Part shown: positions 16,424 through 25,178 of the stretch, one piece after another
Layout of the letters: every line of letters begins with the position of its first letter
How positions within the stretch are numbered: the first letter of the stretch is position 1
Origin: Lysinibacillus_B sp031181585
Lineage (GTDB): Bacteria > Bacillota > Bacilli > Bacillales_A > Planococcaceae
DNA: 64,000 nt
Direction of reading: 5' to 3'
Assembly (NCBI RefSeq): GCF_047301505.1
Contig: NZ_CP154840.1
Coordinates: forward strand, 372,001-436,000
Made by a program: the position numbers and the translations under genes
Notes under the pieces: model-generated
Seen by the model: only the letters and a program-made list of their open reading frames with translations
Database searches by the model: none
What the model was told of the DNA's origin: nothing

Positions 16424-17260
16424 ATGAATGATTTTTTACGAACTACTAACTGGCGTTTCATCGATCAATCGTTAAGCATGCTGACACGCTCACCTCTTGA
16501 GTCGTTCGCCATGGATGATACACTTTGCCATTTAACAGGACACGGTGAAAGCTTGCCCGTTATCCGAACATGGGTACATAATGAAGCGATTGTTCTTGGT
16601 ATTCAAGATCACCGGCTTCCTCATATTGAAGAAGGGATGGAATTGCTTCGAAATGCAGGGTATGAGCCGATTGTCCGAAATTCCGGGGGACTTGCCGTTG
16701 TACTCGATCCAGGTGTTTTAAACATTTCTATCATTTTTAGTGAAACGGAACCGACAAGCATTGATAAGGCATTCAGCTATATGGTGGATTTGGTGAAGGG
16801 GATTTTCCCGGAAGTCGCAAACAAAATTGAAGCCTACGAAATTGTCGGCTCTTACTGCCCAGGAACATATGATTTAAGTATCGGCGGGCGGAAGTTCGCT
16901 GGTATTTCCCAACGGCGTATGCAGAATGGTATTGCCGTGCAAGTGTATTTATGCATCGAAGGGAGCGGCAGTGAGAGGGCAGCGTTAATTCGCGATTTTT
17001 ATTTGGCGAGCCTGCAAGGAGAGAAAACAAAATTCAGTTATCCTGTCGTGGTGCCTGAAGTAATGGCCTCTATGCAGGAGCTGACGAACACAAATGTAAC
17101 CGTTGCCGAAATAAATCTGCGTATTCAGCGATTACTATTTGAATGGAATCTAGCTACACAGCTGCTTCCGCTTCAGGAGGAGGAGCTTTCCTACTATACT
17201 TATTATTTAGAGAGGGTTTTCAAACGGAATGCTTCTTTATTAAAAAAGCAGGGAAAATAG
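16424..17260 (+). CDS. lipL: Octanoyl-[GcvH]:protein N-octanoyltransferase LipL
   Basis: A 278-aa cofactor transferase (BPL/LplA/LipB fold) that moves octanoyl groups from GcvH to E2 subunits in lipoate assembly. It has VRNSGGLAVVLDPGVLN (residues 84-100), the catalytic Cys145 in GSYCPGTYDLS, and Lys157 in GGRKFAGISQRR, all as in Bacillus LipL (YwfL). LipM is less likely given this Cys context. GGGAGAT precedes ATG 16424. It is probably monocistronic and ends in a hairpin shared with rsfA. Confidence 0.93.
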   Translation: MNDFLRTTNWRFIDQSLSMLTRSPLESFAMDDTLCHLTGHGESLPVIRTWVHNEAIVLGIQDHRLPHIEEGMELLRNAGYEPIVRNSGGLAVVLDPGVLNISIIFSETEPTSIDKAFSYMVDLVKGIFPEVANKIEAYEIVGSYCPGTYDLSIGGRKFAGISQRRMQNGIAVQVYLCIEGSGSERAALIRDFYLASLQGEKTKFSYPVVVPEVMASMQELTNTNVTVAEINLRIQRLLFEWNLATQLLPLQEEELSYYTYYLERVFKRNASLLKKQGK

Positions 17261-17306
17261 CAGGGGCTTTCCTGCCGGCTAGCCAAATTCTGAACCATGA
17301 AAAAAA

Positions 17307-17339
17307 GGGAGCGCTGCTATTGCAGCTGCTCCCCGTTTT
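17307..17339. terminator. Terminator between lipL and rsfA
   Basis: GGGAGC-GCTGC and GCAGC-t-GCTCCC pair around TATT with a one-base bulge. A7 precedes and CGTTTT follows, so it serves both convergent genes and best fits the minus strand. The rsfA stop codon lies within it. Confidence 0.82.
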
Positions 17340-17964
17340 CTGGCTGTGGCGAGGAAGCTACTAAGTTACCGTTTCGCTCCATTTTAAACACAGGTGCGAT
17401 TCGTTCTTCCTCGTTATCAAGTGTGACAAGGCGGCGTGCGCGGTTCATAATATTAACGAACTGTTCATAGTCATCTTTGATTTCCCGGTTTTCGCGTTCA
17501 AGTCTTGCCACTTCCTGCTCTAATTCTTTCATTTTTTCAGTCGTTACATTGGCCATATGGCGCCATTTTGTTACTTCTGTTTCTGCTGAACTATGATGCT
17601 GTAAACGTGCCAGATAGGCAATGACAATATCCAGCGATAGTGCAGATAATGGAATCGTACGCCCTTCTTCTTCTTGTGCTGATGGTAGTAAGTAGATTTG
17701 CTGTGCACGACGCTTTCCAATCGTTCCAAGTACGCGAAGACGCTCTTTCCGCTCTTTTTTTGCTTCTGCTAGTTCTGACTCATAGAATCTACGAACTACT
17801 GCGTTCCAGCGAAAACCACATGCAGCTGCTGTGCGGTTTAACGCATCTCCTGCTTCCTCAAAAGCATTTAATTGTGTACTACCTTCTTTTACATGTCTTA
17901 ATACTGCCTCGGCTAAAAGTTCATCATTTTCTTTCAACCATGCATCCTGTCTGATTTTTACCAT
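17317..17964 (-). CDS. rsfA: RsfA family prespore transcription regulator
   Basis: A 215-aa DNA-binding regulator. The N-terminus has a Myb/SANT-like domain (RQDAWLKENDELLAEAVL, then LNRTAAACGFRWNAVVR) and the C-terminal half has a long coiled coil (about residues 130-175, TTEKMKELEQEVARLE). In B. subtilis RsfA (YwfN) tunes SigF-dependent prespore genes. GGGGGA lies about 7 bases before ATG 17964. Its place between lipL and ywfO repeats the B. subtilis order, which supports orthology. Confidence 0.9.
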   Translation of the reverse strand: MVKIRQDAWLKENDELLAEAVLRHVKEGSTQLNAFEEAGDALNRTAAACGFRWNAVVRRFYESELAEAKKERKERLRVLGTIGKRRAQQIYLLPSAQEEEGRTIPLSALSLDIVIAYLARLQHHSSAETEVTKWRHMANVTTEKMKELEQEVARLERENREIKDDYEQFVNIMNRARRLVTLDNEEERIAPVFKMERNGNLVASSPQPENGEQLQ

Positions 17965-18185
17965 GGAAAAATCCCCCTAACTTATGATTTCAATACTAAT
18001 ATGTCCACATTTACGAGAGTTTATTCTTTATTTTTTTTCAAGTGAAAAATAGCTTCAGACCTTTGACCGAAGTATATCTTTTTCTCTTGAATAGACAAGC
18101 ATTTTTAAGCTACAATAGGGAAGGTTTAAGATATAATAAGTCTGCTTAAAAAAGCGTAAAATAGTATAGAAGGGGTGTTGACACT

Positions 18186-18410
18186 ATGGCAAACATTTTC
18201 CACGTTTGCGATGAATGTCAGGCCGTTAATTTAAAAACGTTAATTCCAAAATTAAAAGAGATAGATCCAGAAGCAACGGTTGAAATTGGCTGTCATTCAT
18301 ATTGCGGACCGGGCCGCAAAAAGACCTTTACATTTGTAAATAATCGTCCAGTAGCTGCGCTTACAGAGGATGAGCTGATGGAGAAGGTAATTGCAAAGCT
18401 AAAAAAGTAG
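18186..18410 (+). CDS. DUF1450 (YuzB-like) Cys protein
   Basis: A 74-aa DUF1450 protein. Its cysteines form a CDECQ pair near the start (residues 8 and 11) and a CHSYCGPGRKK pair in the middle, typical of YuzB-type small proteins that look like thioredoxin-fold Fe-S or redox modules. GAAGGGGTG lies about 8 bases before ATG 18186. The gene stands alone with its own terminator. Biochemical role unknown. Confidence 0.85.
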   Translation: MANIFHVCDECQAVNLKTLIPKLKEIDPEATVEIGCHSYCGPGRKKTFTFVNNRPVAALTEDELMEKVIAKLKK

Positions 18411-18415
18411 TATAA

Positions 18416-18451
18416 AAGAGATGGTTCGAAATAGCGGACTGTCTCTTTTTT
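18416..18451 (+). terminator. Terminator after DUF1450 gene
   Basis: AAGAGATGGTTCG pairs with CGGACTGTCTCTT (wobbles included) around AAATAG, and TTTT follows. Confidence 0.8.
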
Positions 18452-18514
18452 AATGATAAAGAGCGAGTTCTTTCATATAATAAAAGTAGAAGTATTGTAT
18501 AGGAGGTAGAGAGA

Positions 18515-19765
18515 ATGGATTACGCGACGTCGAAACTAGCAGAAGAAAAAGTATTTAAAGATCCGGTACATCGTTATGTACATGTACGGGACCAGGTAAT
18601 CTGGGATTTAATCAGCACGCGCGAGTTTCAGCGTTTGCGGAGAATCCGGCAGCTAGGGACGACCTATTTAGTATTTCATGGGGCGGAGCATAGCCGTTTT
18701 ACCCATTCACTTGGCGTATATGAAATTGTCCGCCGTATCATAGATGATGTATTTAACGGAAGACCAGAATGGGATAATAATGAGCGGCTGCTGGCACTGT
18801 GTGCAGCTCTCCTCCACGATTTAGGTCATGGGCCATTTTCTCATGCTTTTGAGGCAGTGTTTGGGACGGATCACGAAGCGTATACCCGTGCTATTTTACT
18901 TGGTAATACCGAGGTGAATGCTATATTAAGGAAGGTGGACAGTGGTTTTCCAGAGCTGGTGGCCCAGGTGATCGATAACAATTATACGAATCAGCAGGTA
19001 GTCAGCCTCATTTCAAGCCAGATCGACGCCGACCGAATGGATTATCTACAGCGGGATGCCTATTTTACGGGGGTAAGCTACGGACATTTTGATATGGAAC
19101 GTATACTGCGTGTCATGCGGCCGCGGAAGGACATGGTCGTCATAAAAGCGAGTGGAATGCATGCAATAGAGGATTACATTATGTCGCGCTACCAAATGTA
19201 TTTACAGATTTATTTTCACCCGGTATCGCGCAGTGCAGAAGCAGTACTGAATCATATTTTAAAAAGAGCGAAAAAACTAAGTGAAGAAGGCTACCAGTTT
19301 AAGTTTGAACCGGTGCATTTCCGTCCTTTCTTTAATAAGGATGTATCGTTGGAACAATATTTAGCACTTGATGAAAGCATTATGATGACATACTTCCAGT
19401 TTTGGATGGATGAAGAAGATCCTATATTAAGTGACCTATGCCGCCGTTTCATTAACCGGGACTTGTTTGAGCATATGGATTTGAATCCAGAGGAAGAGCC
19501 GGAACGTTATGCATGGCTGATCGAGCAGGTCAAGGCAATTGGACTGGACCCTGATTATTATGTAAAACCGGATTCTACTTCTGATCTTCCGTATGATTTT
19601 TATCGTCCAGGTGTTCTGCCGACGAAACGTCCGATTTATCTGGAAATGCCGAGTGGAGAAATTCGGGAGCTTGCCGAGCAGTCTCATATTGTTTCAGCGA
19701 TGGCAAACAACATTAAAACGGATTATAAAGTATACTATCCGAAGGAAATTCATTTTTCCTATTAA
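18515..19765 (+). CDS. ywfO: HD-domain phosphohydrolase YwfO
   Basis: A 416-aa HD superfamily protein related to SAMHD1-type dNTP hydrolases. It has EFQRLRRIRQLGTTYLVF and HSRFTHSLGVYEIVRR at residues 33-75 (the first HD His), LLHDLGHGPFSHAFE (the HD pair) and SSQIDADRMDYLQRD (the distal Asp). In B. subtilis YwfO has been studied as an unusual nucleotide hydrolase; nucleotide or dNTP hydrolysis is the likely reaction. AGGAGG lies about 8 bases before ATG 18515. It sits downstream of rsfA and DUF1450, as its own unit closed by a strong terminator. Confidence 0.9.
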   Translation: MDYATSKLAEEKVFKDPVHRYVHVRDQVIWDLISTREFQRLRRIRQLGTTYLVFHGAEHSRFTHSLGVYEIVRRIIDDVFNGRPEWDNNERLLALCAALLHDLGHGPFSHAFEAVFGTDHEAYTRAILLGNTEVNAILRKVDSGFPELVAQVIDNNYTNQQVVSLISSQIDADRMDYLQRDAYFTGVSYGHFDMERILRVMRPRKDMVVIKASGMHAIEDYIMSRYQMYLQIYFHPVSRSAEAVLNHILKRAKKLSEEGYQFKFEPVHFRPFFNKDVSLEQYLALDESIMMTYFQFWMDEEDPILSDLCRRFINRDLFEHMDLNPEEEPERYAWLIEQVKAIGLDPDYYVKPDSTSDLPYDFYRPGVLPTKRPIYLEMPSGEIRELAEQSHIVSAMANNIKTDYKVYYPKEIHFSY

Positions 19766-19806
19766 AAAAGACGATTCCTCATCTGCTGGATGAGGAATCG
19801 TCTTTT
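19766..19806 (+). terminator. Terminator after ywfO
   Basis: A perfect 18-bp inverted repeat (AAAAGACGATTCCTCATC and its complement) around a 5-nt loop, ending in CTTTT. Confidence 0.93.
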
Positions 19807-19927
19807 GATTATAAAGGTAGTAAATAAAAAATCTAGTATAACTGCGCTGTAAATTCATTTTTAACGCTTAGTGCAGTTAATCATTGGACGCAGAAGAGCG
19901 TCTGCTTAGGAAAGATAAGTTTTTCTG

Positions 19928-20113
19928 CTATTTATCACTTGCAAGGACACCGCCTGTCGCATAGTGCGATTTCGGCATGTCTTCAATGATGATTGTTACG
20001 TTTGCTGTTGGAGCGCCTGTTGTTTCAGCTACGGCTTCCGTCACTTTTTCTACTAAGGCACGTTTTTGTTCTGGTGTTCTGCCTTCTAGCATTTTCACAG
20101 TTACGATTGGCAT
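19928..20113 (-). CDS. ywhB: 2-hydroxymuconate (4-oxalocrotonate) tautomerase
   Basis: A 61-aa 4-OT family tautomerase. Mature Pro1 (after Met removal) is the catalytic base; PIVTVKMLEGRTPEQK and VEKVTEAVAETTG follow the family, and EDMPKSHYATGGV carries the loop before the C-terminus. Such enzymes form hexamers. The physiological substrate in Bacillus is unknown. GGAGG lies seven bases before ATG 20113. Position next to ywhD repeats the ywhB-ywhD order of B. subtilis. Confidence 0.92.
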   Translation of the reverse strand: MPIVTVKMLEGRTPEQKRALVEKVTEAVAETTGAPTANVTIIIEDMPKSHYATGGVLASDK

Positions 20114-20338
20114 AATTAAACCTCCTACTATGTAATGTGTTGATATAATTTATGATAACTTATATGCGTTATGAAGAACAGTTCATTATGAAAATTTCCG
20201 CGCTGCTTTCTTTTTTAGTATATGAGAAAAGCAACTTCTGCATAATAATCATTTAGCGAAACGGATTTCACATTTCTTTTGCTGCTATCCACATATATGA
20301 TAGTATTATGAGTAACTGGTTAGACGGAGGGATTTACA

Positions 20339-20860
20339 ATGGCGAATGAAGAAAAACCAAAACAAAAAATGGGCTTTACTATTATTAAAAATGACCCAAC
20401 AGATGGACATAAAGGGTTTGGTATCGGCTCGCTGACATTGGAAAATGTATCGCCTGTTATTATTGATGTGCAGGAAAAAACAGCAATGGTCGATATCGGT
20501 GCAATGCATGCGAAAAGTGAAGTGGAGCGGGGCATTAAGTTCACGACGAACCGTGAAGATTCAGAAGGCGGCAAACCTTATTGGCTTGTATGGGTAACAA
20601 TAGACTATAAAGAAGAAGGACCTTATTTTGCTGGCGTGACAGCTTGTGAAATGGTTGTGAACCGTGAGAAAAGACGCGGCTATAAATTGCTTCCTGAGCA
20701 TGTGAACAAAATGGATAAATCGATGAAACGCCATATCATGGTAGACTTTATGGACGATTCCTCGAAACAGGTACTAGTGGATTTCTTCAAATCACACAAT
20801 CAAGAAATGTGGGAGCGCAGCGAACAGAAGCTACACGACGATTTGACTGCAAGATCGTAA
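20339..20860 (+). CDS. ywhD: YwhD family protein
   Basis: A 173-aa protein of the YwhD family. It opens MANEEKPKQKMGFTIIKNDP and carries the family segments GHKGFGIGSLTLENVSPV and VVNREKRRGYKLLPEHV. No signal peptide and no catalytic motif is obvious. GGAGGG lies seven bases before ATG 20339. It sits between the tautomerase and pbpG, as in B. subtilis. Function unknown. Confidence 0.9.
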   Translation: MANEEKPKQKMGFTIIKNDPTDGHKGFGIGSLTLENVSPVIIDVQEKTAMVDIGAMHAKSEVERGIKFTTNREDSEGGKPYWLVWVTIDYKEEGPYFAGVTACEMVVNREKRRGYKLLPEHVNKMDKSMKRHIMVDFMDDSSKQVLVDFFKSHNQEMWERSEQKLHDDLTARS

Positions 20861-21034
20861 ATCTTTTGCGAAAAGAATAGAATTAGTTCGACTCACGTCA
20901 ATATTTTAAAAAAAAATATATCGAAATGAGTGAACAAACTGTGACAATTGCCTTTCCTGCTGAATCCATAGTTGAAAGTAATAAGGAAAAAAAGTAAACT
21001 TGAAGCAGAGCTTACAGTAGTAGGCTAGGACACT

Positions 21035-21120
21035 TGGCAAAACGAAAAGCGATGAGAGCTATGCGGCATTTGAACATTCCCAAGCCGAATGCCCCATGAT
21101 TCTCATGCTTTCGCTTGCCA
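21035..21120. repeat. Long imperfect hairpin (about 36-nt arms)
   Basis: Arms start TGGCAA and end TTGCCA. Aligned 5' arm against complemented 3' arm, TGGCAA-CGAAA-GC-ATGAGA-ATG-GGCATT are shared, with only 1-3-nt differences or bulges. The loop is about 14 nt. There is no T run, so it is not an intrinsic terminator; a proper terminator follows directly. It could be a dispersed repeat/MITE-like relic or a structured RNA. Confidence 0.6.
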
Positions 21121-21121
21121 T

Positions 21122-21182
21122 AAAAAAAGGCTGCTTCTTCTACCGGAACGTCGAACATTCCGGAGAAGAAGCAGCCTTTTTT
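21122..21182. terminator. Bidirectional terminator, ywhD / pbpG
   Basis: A7GGCTGCTTCTTCT and AGAAGAAGCAGCCT6 form a 20-bp arm extended by CCGGAA/TTCCGG. It lies between convergent genes. Confidence 0.94.
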
Positions 21183-21220
21183 GTTATCCGAAGTCCTGAT
21201 TACTTCCTTAAGACGCCTTA

Positions 21221-23305
21221 CTATTCTTCAGGGTTCCTGAAAGCTTCAAAAGGTAACCAGTCAAGAAGACTATCCCATGAGTCTTCTAAAGAATCTTTAT
21301 TGAACCAATCTGAGTTAAACCAATATGTGGAACACTGTTCAGTTGGGACATCATCAGCTTTCATATAAACTAAGCGCTGCTCATTTGGACAACCGTCATT
21401 TGCAATCTTACCTGAAGCAACGTCAACTACGACACCTTCTATATCAGAAGGGGCAGCAAATTCCTCATTCGGCATTCCGTCATGTACACTTTCCATAAAA
21501 TCAATCCATACTTGCTTTGTAGAACCTGTATCCGATTGTCCGGATAGTGTTTTTCCTTGGTCATATCCATTCCATACTCCAACTGTTACATTTGGAGAGT
21601 AGCCGATCATCCATTGGTCACTGTTTGTTGAGCCGGATTTTGCGGCATATGTGTGTGTCATACGGGAACGGATTGATACACCAGTAGCTGGAGAGTAATC
21701 GCTAAATACCGGATCAAAAATGCCAGTCATCATCTGCGTCATAATGTAAGCATCTTCCTGGGCCACTAGCTGCTCTGCTTTAGGCGGCTCATATTCATAG
21801 ACAACTTCGCCTTTAGAATTTTCAATTGAAACAATCATCGTTGCTTCACGGGATTCACCCCCGGCAGCTAGAATATTATAGGCATTCGTCAAGCTGTAGA
21901 GTGACGTCTCAATTGTACCGAGTGCAATTGATGGTGCCTCTTCCTTCGTTGTATTCAAGTGGAAGCGTTCCAGCATATTGCGGAATTTCCCATAGCCTAT
22001 ATCCTCCAAGGTTTTCACTGCATAAATATTATCTGAGATGGCCAGCGCCTGTGCCAGAGACATTTGTTCGGTAGCAAATTGTCCATTTACATTTTTAGGG
22101 GAATAAGTTTTGCGCCCATTATCATAAGTAAATGTTGTTTGCGAAACATCCTTGAATGTCATCGGTGTATAGCCATTTTCTAAGGCAGCTGAATAGAGGA
22201 ACGGCTTGATGACAGAGCCCGGCTGACGTTCTGCAAGTGTCACGCGGTTAAATGAGCTCGTTTGATAATCACGTCCACCTACAAGAGCAGTCACAAATCC
22301 TGTTGCTGGATCCATACTTACTAAGCCGACCTGCAGCTCGCTGTCTGGCATCTGTTCAGCTACCGCCTTCTCGGCAGCTTGCTGATGGGCTTGGTTCAAT
22401 GTTGTTTTAATCGTCCATCCACCTTCGCGGATGTTCATATTTTTACTTTCTAAAATGTCACTGGCTTCTTCCCAGACAGCATCTAAAAAGTACGGGGCAA
22501 TGTTTTTGGAAGCAACCCAGTCATCACTTTTAAATACAAGCTGCTCCTGTGTTGCGCGATCTCTTTCTGACCCGGTAATTTTTCCTTGGTCCTCCATCAG
22601 GCTTAAGATGACCTGTTGTCGGTTTGTTGCTTTTTCCTCATCTACAAGCGGTGAGTAGTAAGTCGGTCCTTTTGGAATACCTGCAAGCATCGCTGCTTCA
22701 GCCAGCGTCAAATCACTAGCTGGTTTGCCGAAATAATAATGGCTTGCTGCTTCAGCCCCATACATCCCATGACCGTAGTAAACGGTGTTTAAATATCCCT
22801 CAAGAATTTCGTCTTTTCCATAGAATACTTCAAGACGATAAGCATAAAGTGCTTCATTTATTTTGCGTGTCCATGTTTTTTCATGTGTCAGGTAGAGATT
22901 TCGCGCATATTGCTGTGTGAGTGTACTCGCACCTTGAACTTTGTTTCCTGCTTTAATGTCTGCTAGTACGGCACCCGCAATACGAGAATAATCAAAACCA
23001 TTATGCTGATAGAAATCCTTATCCTCCACAGCGATGGTAGCATCAGTCAAATAAGGAGACATTTCATCTAATGACACCCAATAACGGCGCTCTCCCGTAT
23101 AGTAATCGCCAATCTGGTTATTCTGACTATCCAGGAAAATAGATGCTTTAGGAACGGTAAGTGTAGGTGCACCTGCGATTTGGGCATAAATGCGCAGGGA
23201 AACAAAGGCCACGACAACTGCACTGATGACTCCTACGGCCACTAATAGAACACTTTTCATCCATTTCTTACGTGATTTGCTTCGAAAATATTCACGTCGG
23301 TTCAC
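21221..23305 (-). CDS. pbpG: Class A penicillin-binding protein (PbpG/PBP2d-type)
   Basis: A 694-aa bifunctional murein synthase. It has a cytoplasmic basic N-terminus, a TM helix at residues 18-41, then GT51 with Glu94 in EDKDFYQHNGFD and QGASTLTQQYARN. The transpeptidase has SVIK (in RQPGSVIKPF), SDN (in LAISDNIYAV) and KSG (in AAKSGSTNSDQW). Length fits PBP2d (YwhE). A C-terminal acidic/aromatic tail follows. The gene order ywhD-pbpG-speB is the B. subtilis order without speE. PbpG acts in sporulation there; no SigF site was identified here. ATG 23305 has a weak AGGTGAAA-type site. Confidence 0.9.
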   Translation of the reverse strand: MNRREYFRSKSRKKWMKSVLLVAVGVISAVVVAFVSLRIYAQIAGAPTLTVPKASIFLDSQNNQIGDYYTGERRYWVSLDEMSPYLTDATIAVEDKDFYQHNGFDYSRIAGAVLADIKAGNKVQGASTLTQQYARNLYLTHEKTWTRKINEALYAYRLEVFYGKDEILEGYLNTVYYGHGMYGAEAASHYYFGKPASDLTLAEAAMLAGIPKGPTYYSPLVDEEKATNRQQVILSLMEDQGKITGSERDRATQEQLVFKSDDWVASKNIAPYFLDAVWEEASDILESKNMNIREGGWTIKTTLNQAHQQAAEKAVAEQMPDSELQVGLVSMDPATGFVTALVGGRDYQTSSFNRVTLAERQPGSVIKPFLYSAALENGYTPMTFKDVSQTTFTYDNGRKTYSPKNVNGQFATEQMSLAQALAISDNIYAVKTLEDIGYGKFRNMLERFHLNTTKEEAPSIALGTIETSLYSLTNAYNILAAGGESREATMIVSIENSKGEVVYEYEPPKAEQLVAQEDAYIMTQMMTGIFDPVFSDYSPATGVSIRSRMTHTYAAKSGSTNSDQWMIGYSPNVTVGVWNGYDQGKTLSGQSDTGSTKQVWIDFMESVHDGMPNEEFAAPSDIEGVVVDVASGKIANDGCPNEQRLVYMKADDVPTEQCSTYWFNSDWFNKDSLEDSWDSLLDWLPFEAFRNPEE

Positions 23306-23614
23306 ATGATTTCACCTCGATCTATACTCGTATTGGTAGTATGTGCTTTTCGTGTGAATTAATAACGAAAACTATTGCACTTTGCAGAAAAACATCTATA
23401 CTGTTTTTTTGAAGTACACTATATAGTACGAATGTTTTTGTAGAAAAGTTTCATTTCTGTTACAGATGTATTTCAATTGTGTTAAAAATTACAGCTTTTA
23501 CAAATTTATGCTTGCATTCTACCCAATTAAAGAAAGAAACATTCCTATCATTCTAGGAAATTTTATTATTATGAATGCAGGGCGGCACCAAATATAATGA
23601 AGAAGGTGAAAGAT

Positions 23615-24487
23615 ATGCGTTTTGATGAAACATACTCAGGTAATGTCTTTATTAAAAGCCATCCTAATTATGAAGAAAGTAAAGCGGTACTATATGGGAT
23701 GCCGATGGATTGGACAGTAAGCTACCGTCCGGGATCACGTTTCGGCCCGGCACGTATCCGCGAAGTATCGATCGGGCTGGAGGAATACAGCTTATACTTG
23801 GACCGTGAATTGGACGAGGTTAAATACTTTGATGCTGGAGATATTCCATTACCTTTTGGTAATCCGGAAAAATCCTTGAAAGAGATCAAGGACTGGGTGC
23901 GCAAACTGCTTGCTGACGGAAAAATTCCAATCGGCATGGGCGGAGAGCATTTAGTTTCATTGCCGGTTATGGAAGCAGTAGCAGAGAAATATGATAATAT
24001 CGCTATCATCCATTTTGACGCCCACACAGATTTACGGACAGACTATGAAGGAGAGCCGTATTCCCACGCGACCCCAATCCGCAAAATTGCTGACCAAATT
24101 GGACCGCATAATGTATACTCATTTGGTATTCGTTCAGGATTAAAAGAAGAATTCCAGTGGGCAAAGGAAAACGGTATGTTTATCGCGCCGTTTGAAGTAT
24201 TAGAGCCGTTGAAAAAGATCCTGCCAACATTAGCAGGGCGCAACGTATACGTAACAATCGATATCGATGTATTGGATCCTGCGCACGCACCGGGAACAGG
24301 GACAGTGGACTGCGGCGGTATTACATCTAAAGAGCTGCTGGCTTCCATTCACGAAATCGCTCGTTCGGAAGTTAACGTGGTTGGTTTCGATTTAGTGGAA
24401 GTAGCTCCAATCTACGACCATTCCGAAATGACAGTGAACACTGCTAGTAAGCTTATTCGCGAAATGATTTTAGGCTGGGTGAAATAA
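23615..24487 (+). CDS. speB: Agmatinase
   Basis: A 290-aa ureohydrolase that converts agmatine to putrescine and urea. Mn-binding motifs are GMGGEHLVSLP, HFDAHTDLR and IDIDVLDPAHAPGTG. ATG 23615 is preferred because AGAAGGTG lies seven bases upstream; the in-frame ATG at 23597 has none, and the shorter protein has the B. subtilis length (290). In B. subtilis it lies directly after speE (spermidine synthase); no speE is present between pbpG and speB, so putrescine may be the end point or speE lies elsewhere. The 309-bp region 23306-23614 holds only the divergent promoters. Confidence 0.95.
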   Translation: MRFDETYSGNVFIKSHPNYEESKAVLYGMPMDWTVSYRPGSRFGPARIREVSIGLEEYSLYLDRELDEVKYFDAGDIPLPFGNPEKSLKEIKDWVRKLLADGKIPIGMGGEHLVSLPVMEAVAEKYDNIAIIHFDAHTDLRTDYEGEPYSHATPIRKIADQIGPHNVYSFGIRSGLKEEFQWAKENGMFIAPFEVLEPLKKILPTLAGRNVYVTIDIDVLDPAHAPGTGTVDCGGITSKELLASIHEIARSEVNVVGFDLVEVAPIYDHSEMTVNTASKLIREMILGWVK

Positions 24488-24553
24488 ACTTTCGTGCGTA
24501 GAAACTAATAGTTTGTTTGCGTCGAGCAACTAGAACCTCTAAATATTAAATAG

Positions 24554-24592
24554 AAGGAAGTGGCCTAACAAAACGGGTTCACTTCCTTTTTT
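24554..24592 (+). terminator. Terminator after speB
   Basis: AAGGAAGTG and CACTTCCTT pair around a 17-nt loop, and TTTT follows. Confidence 0.78.
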
Positions 24593-24750
24593 GTTCATAA
24601 TAGAATCAAGCCTTGGAAAATTAAAGAGACGATCTGGTTATTCAACATCTCATAAAATCAGGATACACCTCGTTTGCACCTTGATTAAATTAAGGAGATT
24701 ATCCTATAATAAGAAGGTTATATAATTGAAATAAAGGGGCTGTCCGAGCG

Positions 24751-25176
24751 GTGAGCGATGTAGGAACTGATGTAAAAATCAAACTTGTTTCCTCGATTAT
24801 TCCAACAGAGGGCGAGCAAGAAACATATGAAATGTGGCTGCAGGGGACCTTTATAGAAAAGTCGGGAACACACTATTTACGGTATGAAGAGATGCAGGAC
24901 GATCAATTGATTCGTACGACGGTCAAGCTGACAAATGATCAGGCTTTCATTATGCGTAATGGCGCTGTCAATATGCGGCTGCCGTTAAATACGACACAGC
25001 CGGAACGTGGGCGGTATGAAAGCCAATTTGGCTTAATTCCCCTCATGACGGAAACAAATCAATTATTTTATGAACGATTAGAGACTGGCGGTCAATTCAG
25101 AACGCAGTATGAGTTAATCATCGACGGGTCTTCAGTCGGGAATTATACATTAGAAATAAATTATACGGAGGTATAG
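24751..25176 (+). CDS. ywiB: DUF1934 (YwiB) family protein
   Basis: A 141-aa beta-barrel (calycin-like) DUF1934 protein. It has VKIKLVSSIIPTEGEQET at the start and the family segments THYLRYEE and RTTVKLTNDQAFIMRNGAVNMRLPL. The start is GTG 24751 with AAAGGGG about 12 bases upstream. The stop is two bases before argS, so the two are one transcription unit, as ywiB-argS in B. subtilis. Function unknown. Confidence 0.88.
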   Translation: MSDVGTDVKIKLVSSIIPTEGEQETYEMWLQGTFIEKSGTHYLRYEEMQDDQLIRTTVKLTNDQAFIMRNGAVNMRLPLNTTQPERGRYESQFGLIPLMTETNQLFYERLETGGQFRTQYELIIDGSSVGNYTLEINYTEV

Positions 25177-25178
25177 CA

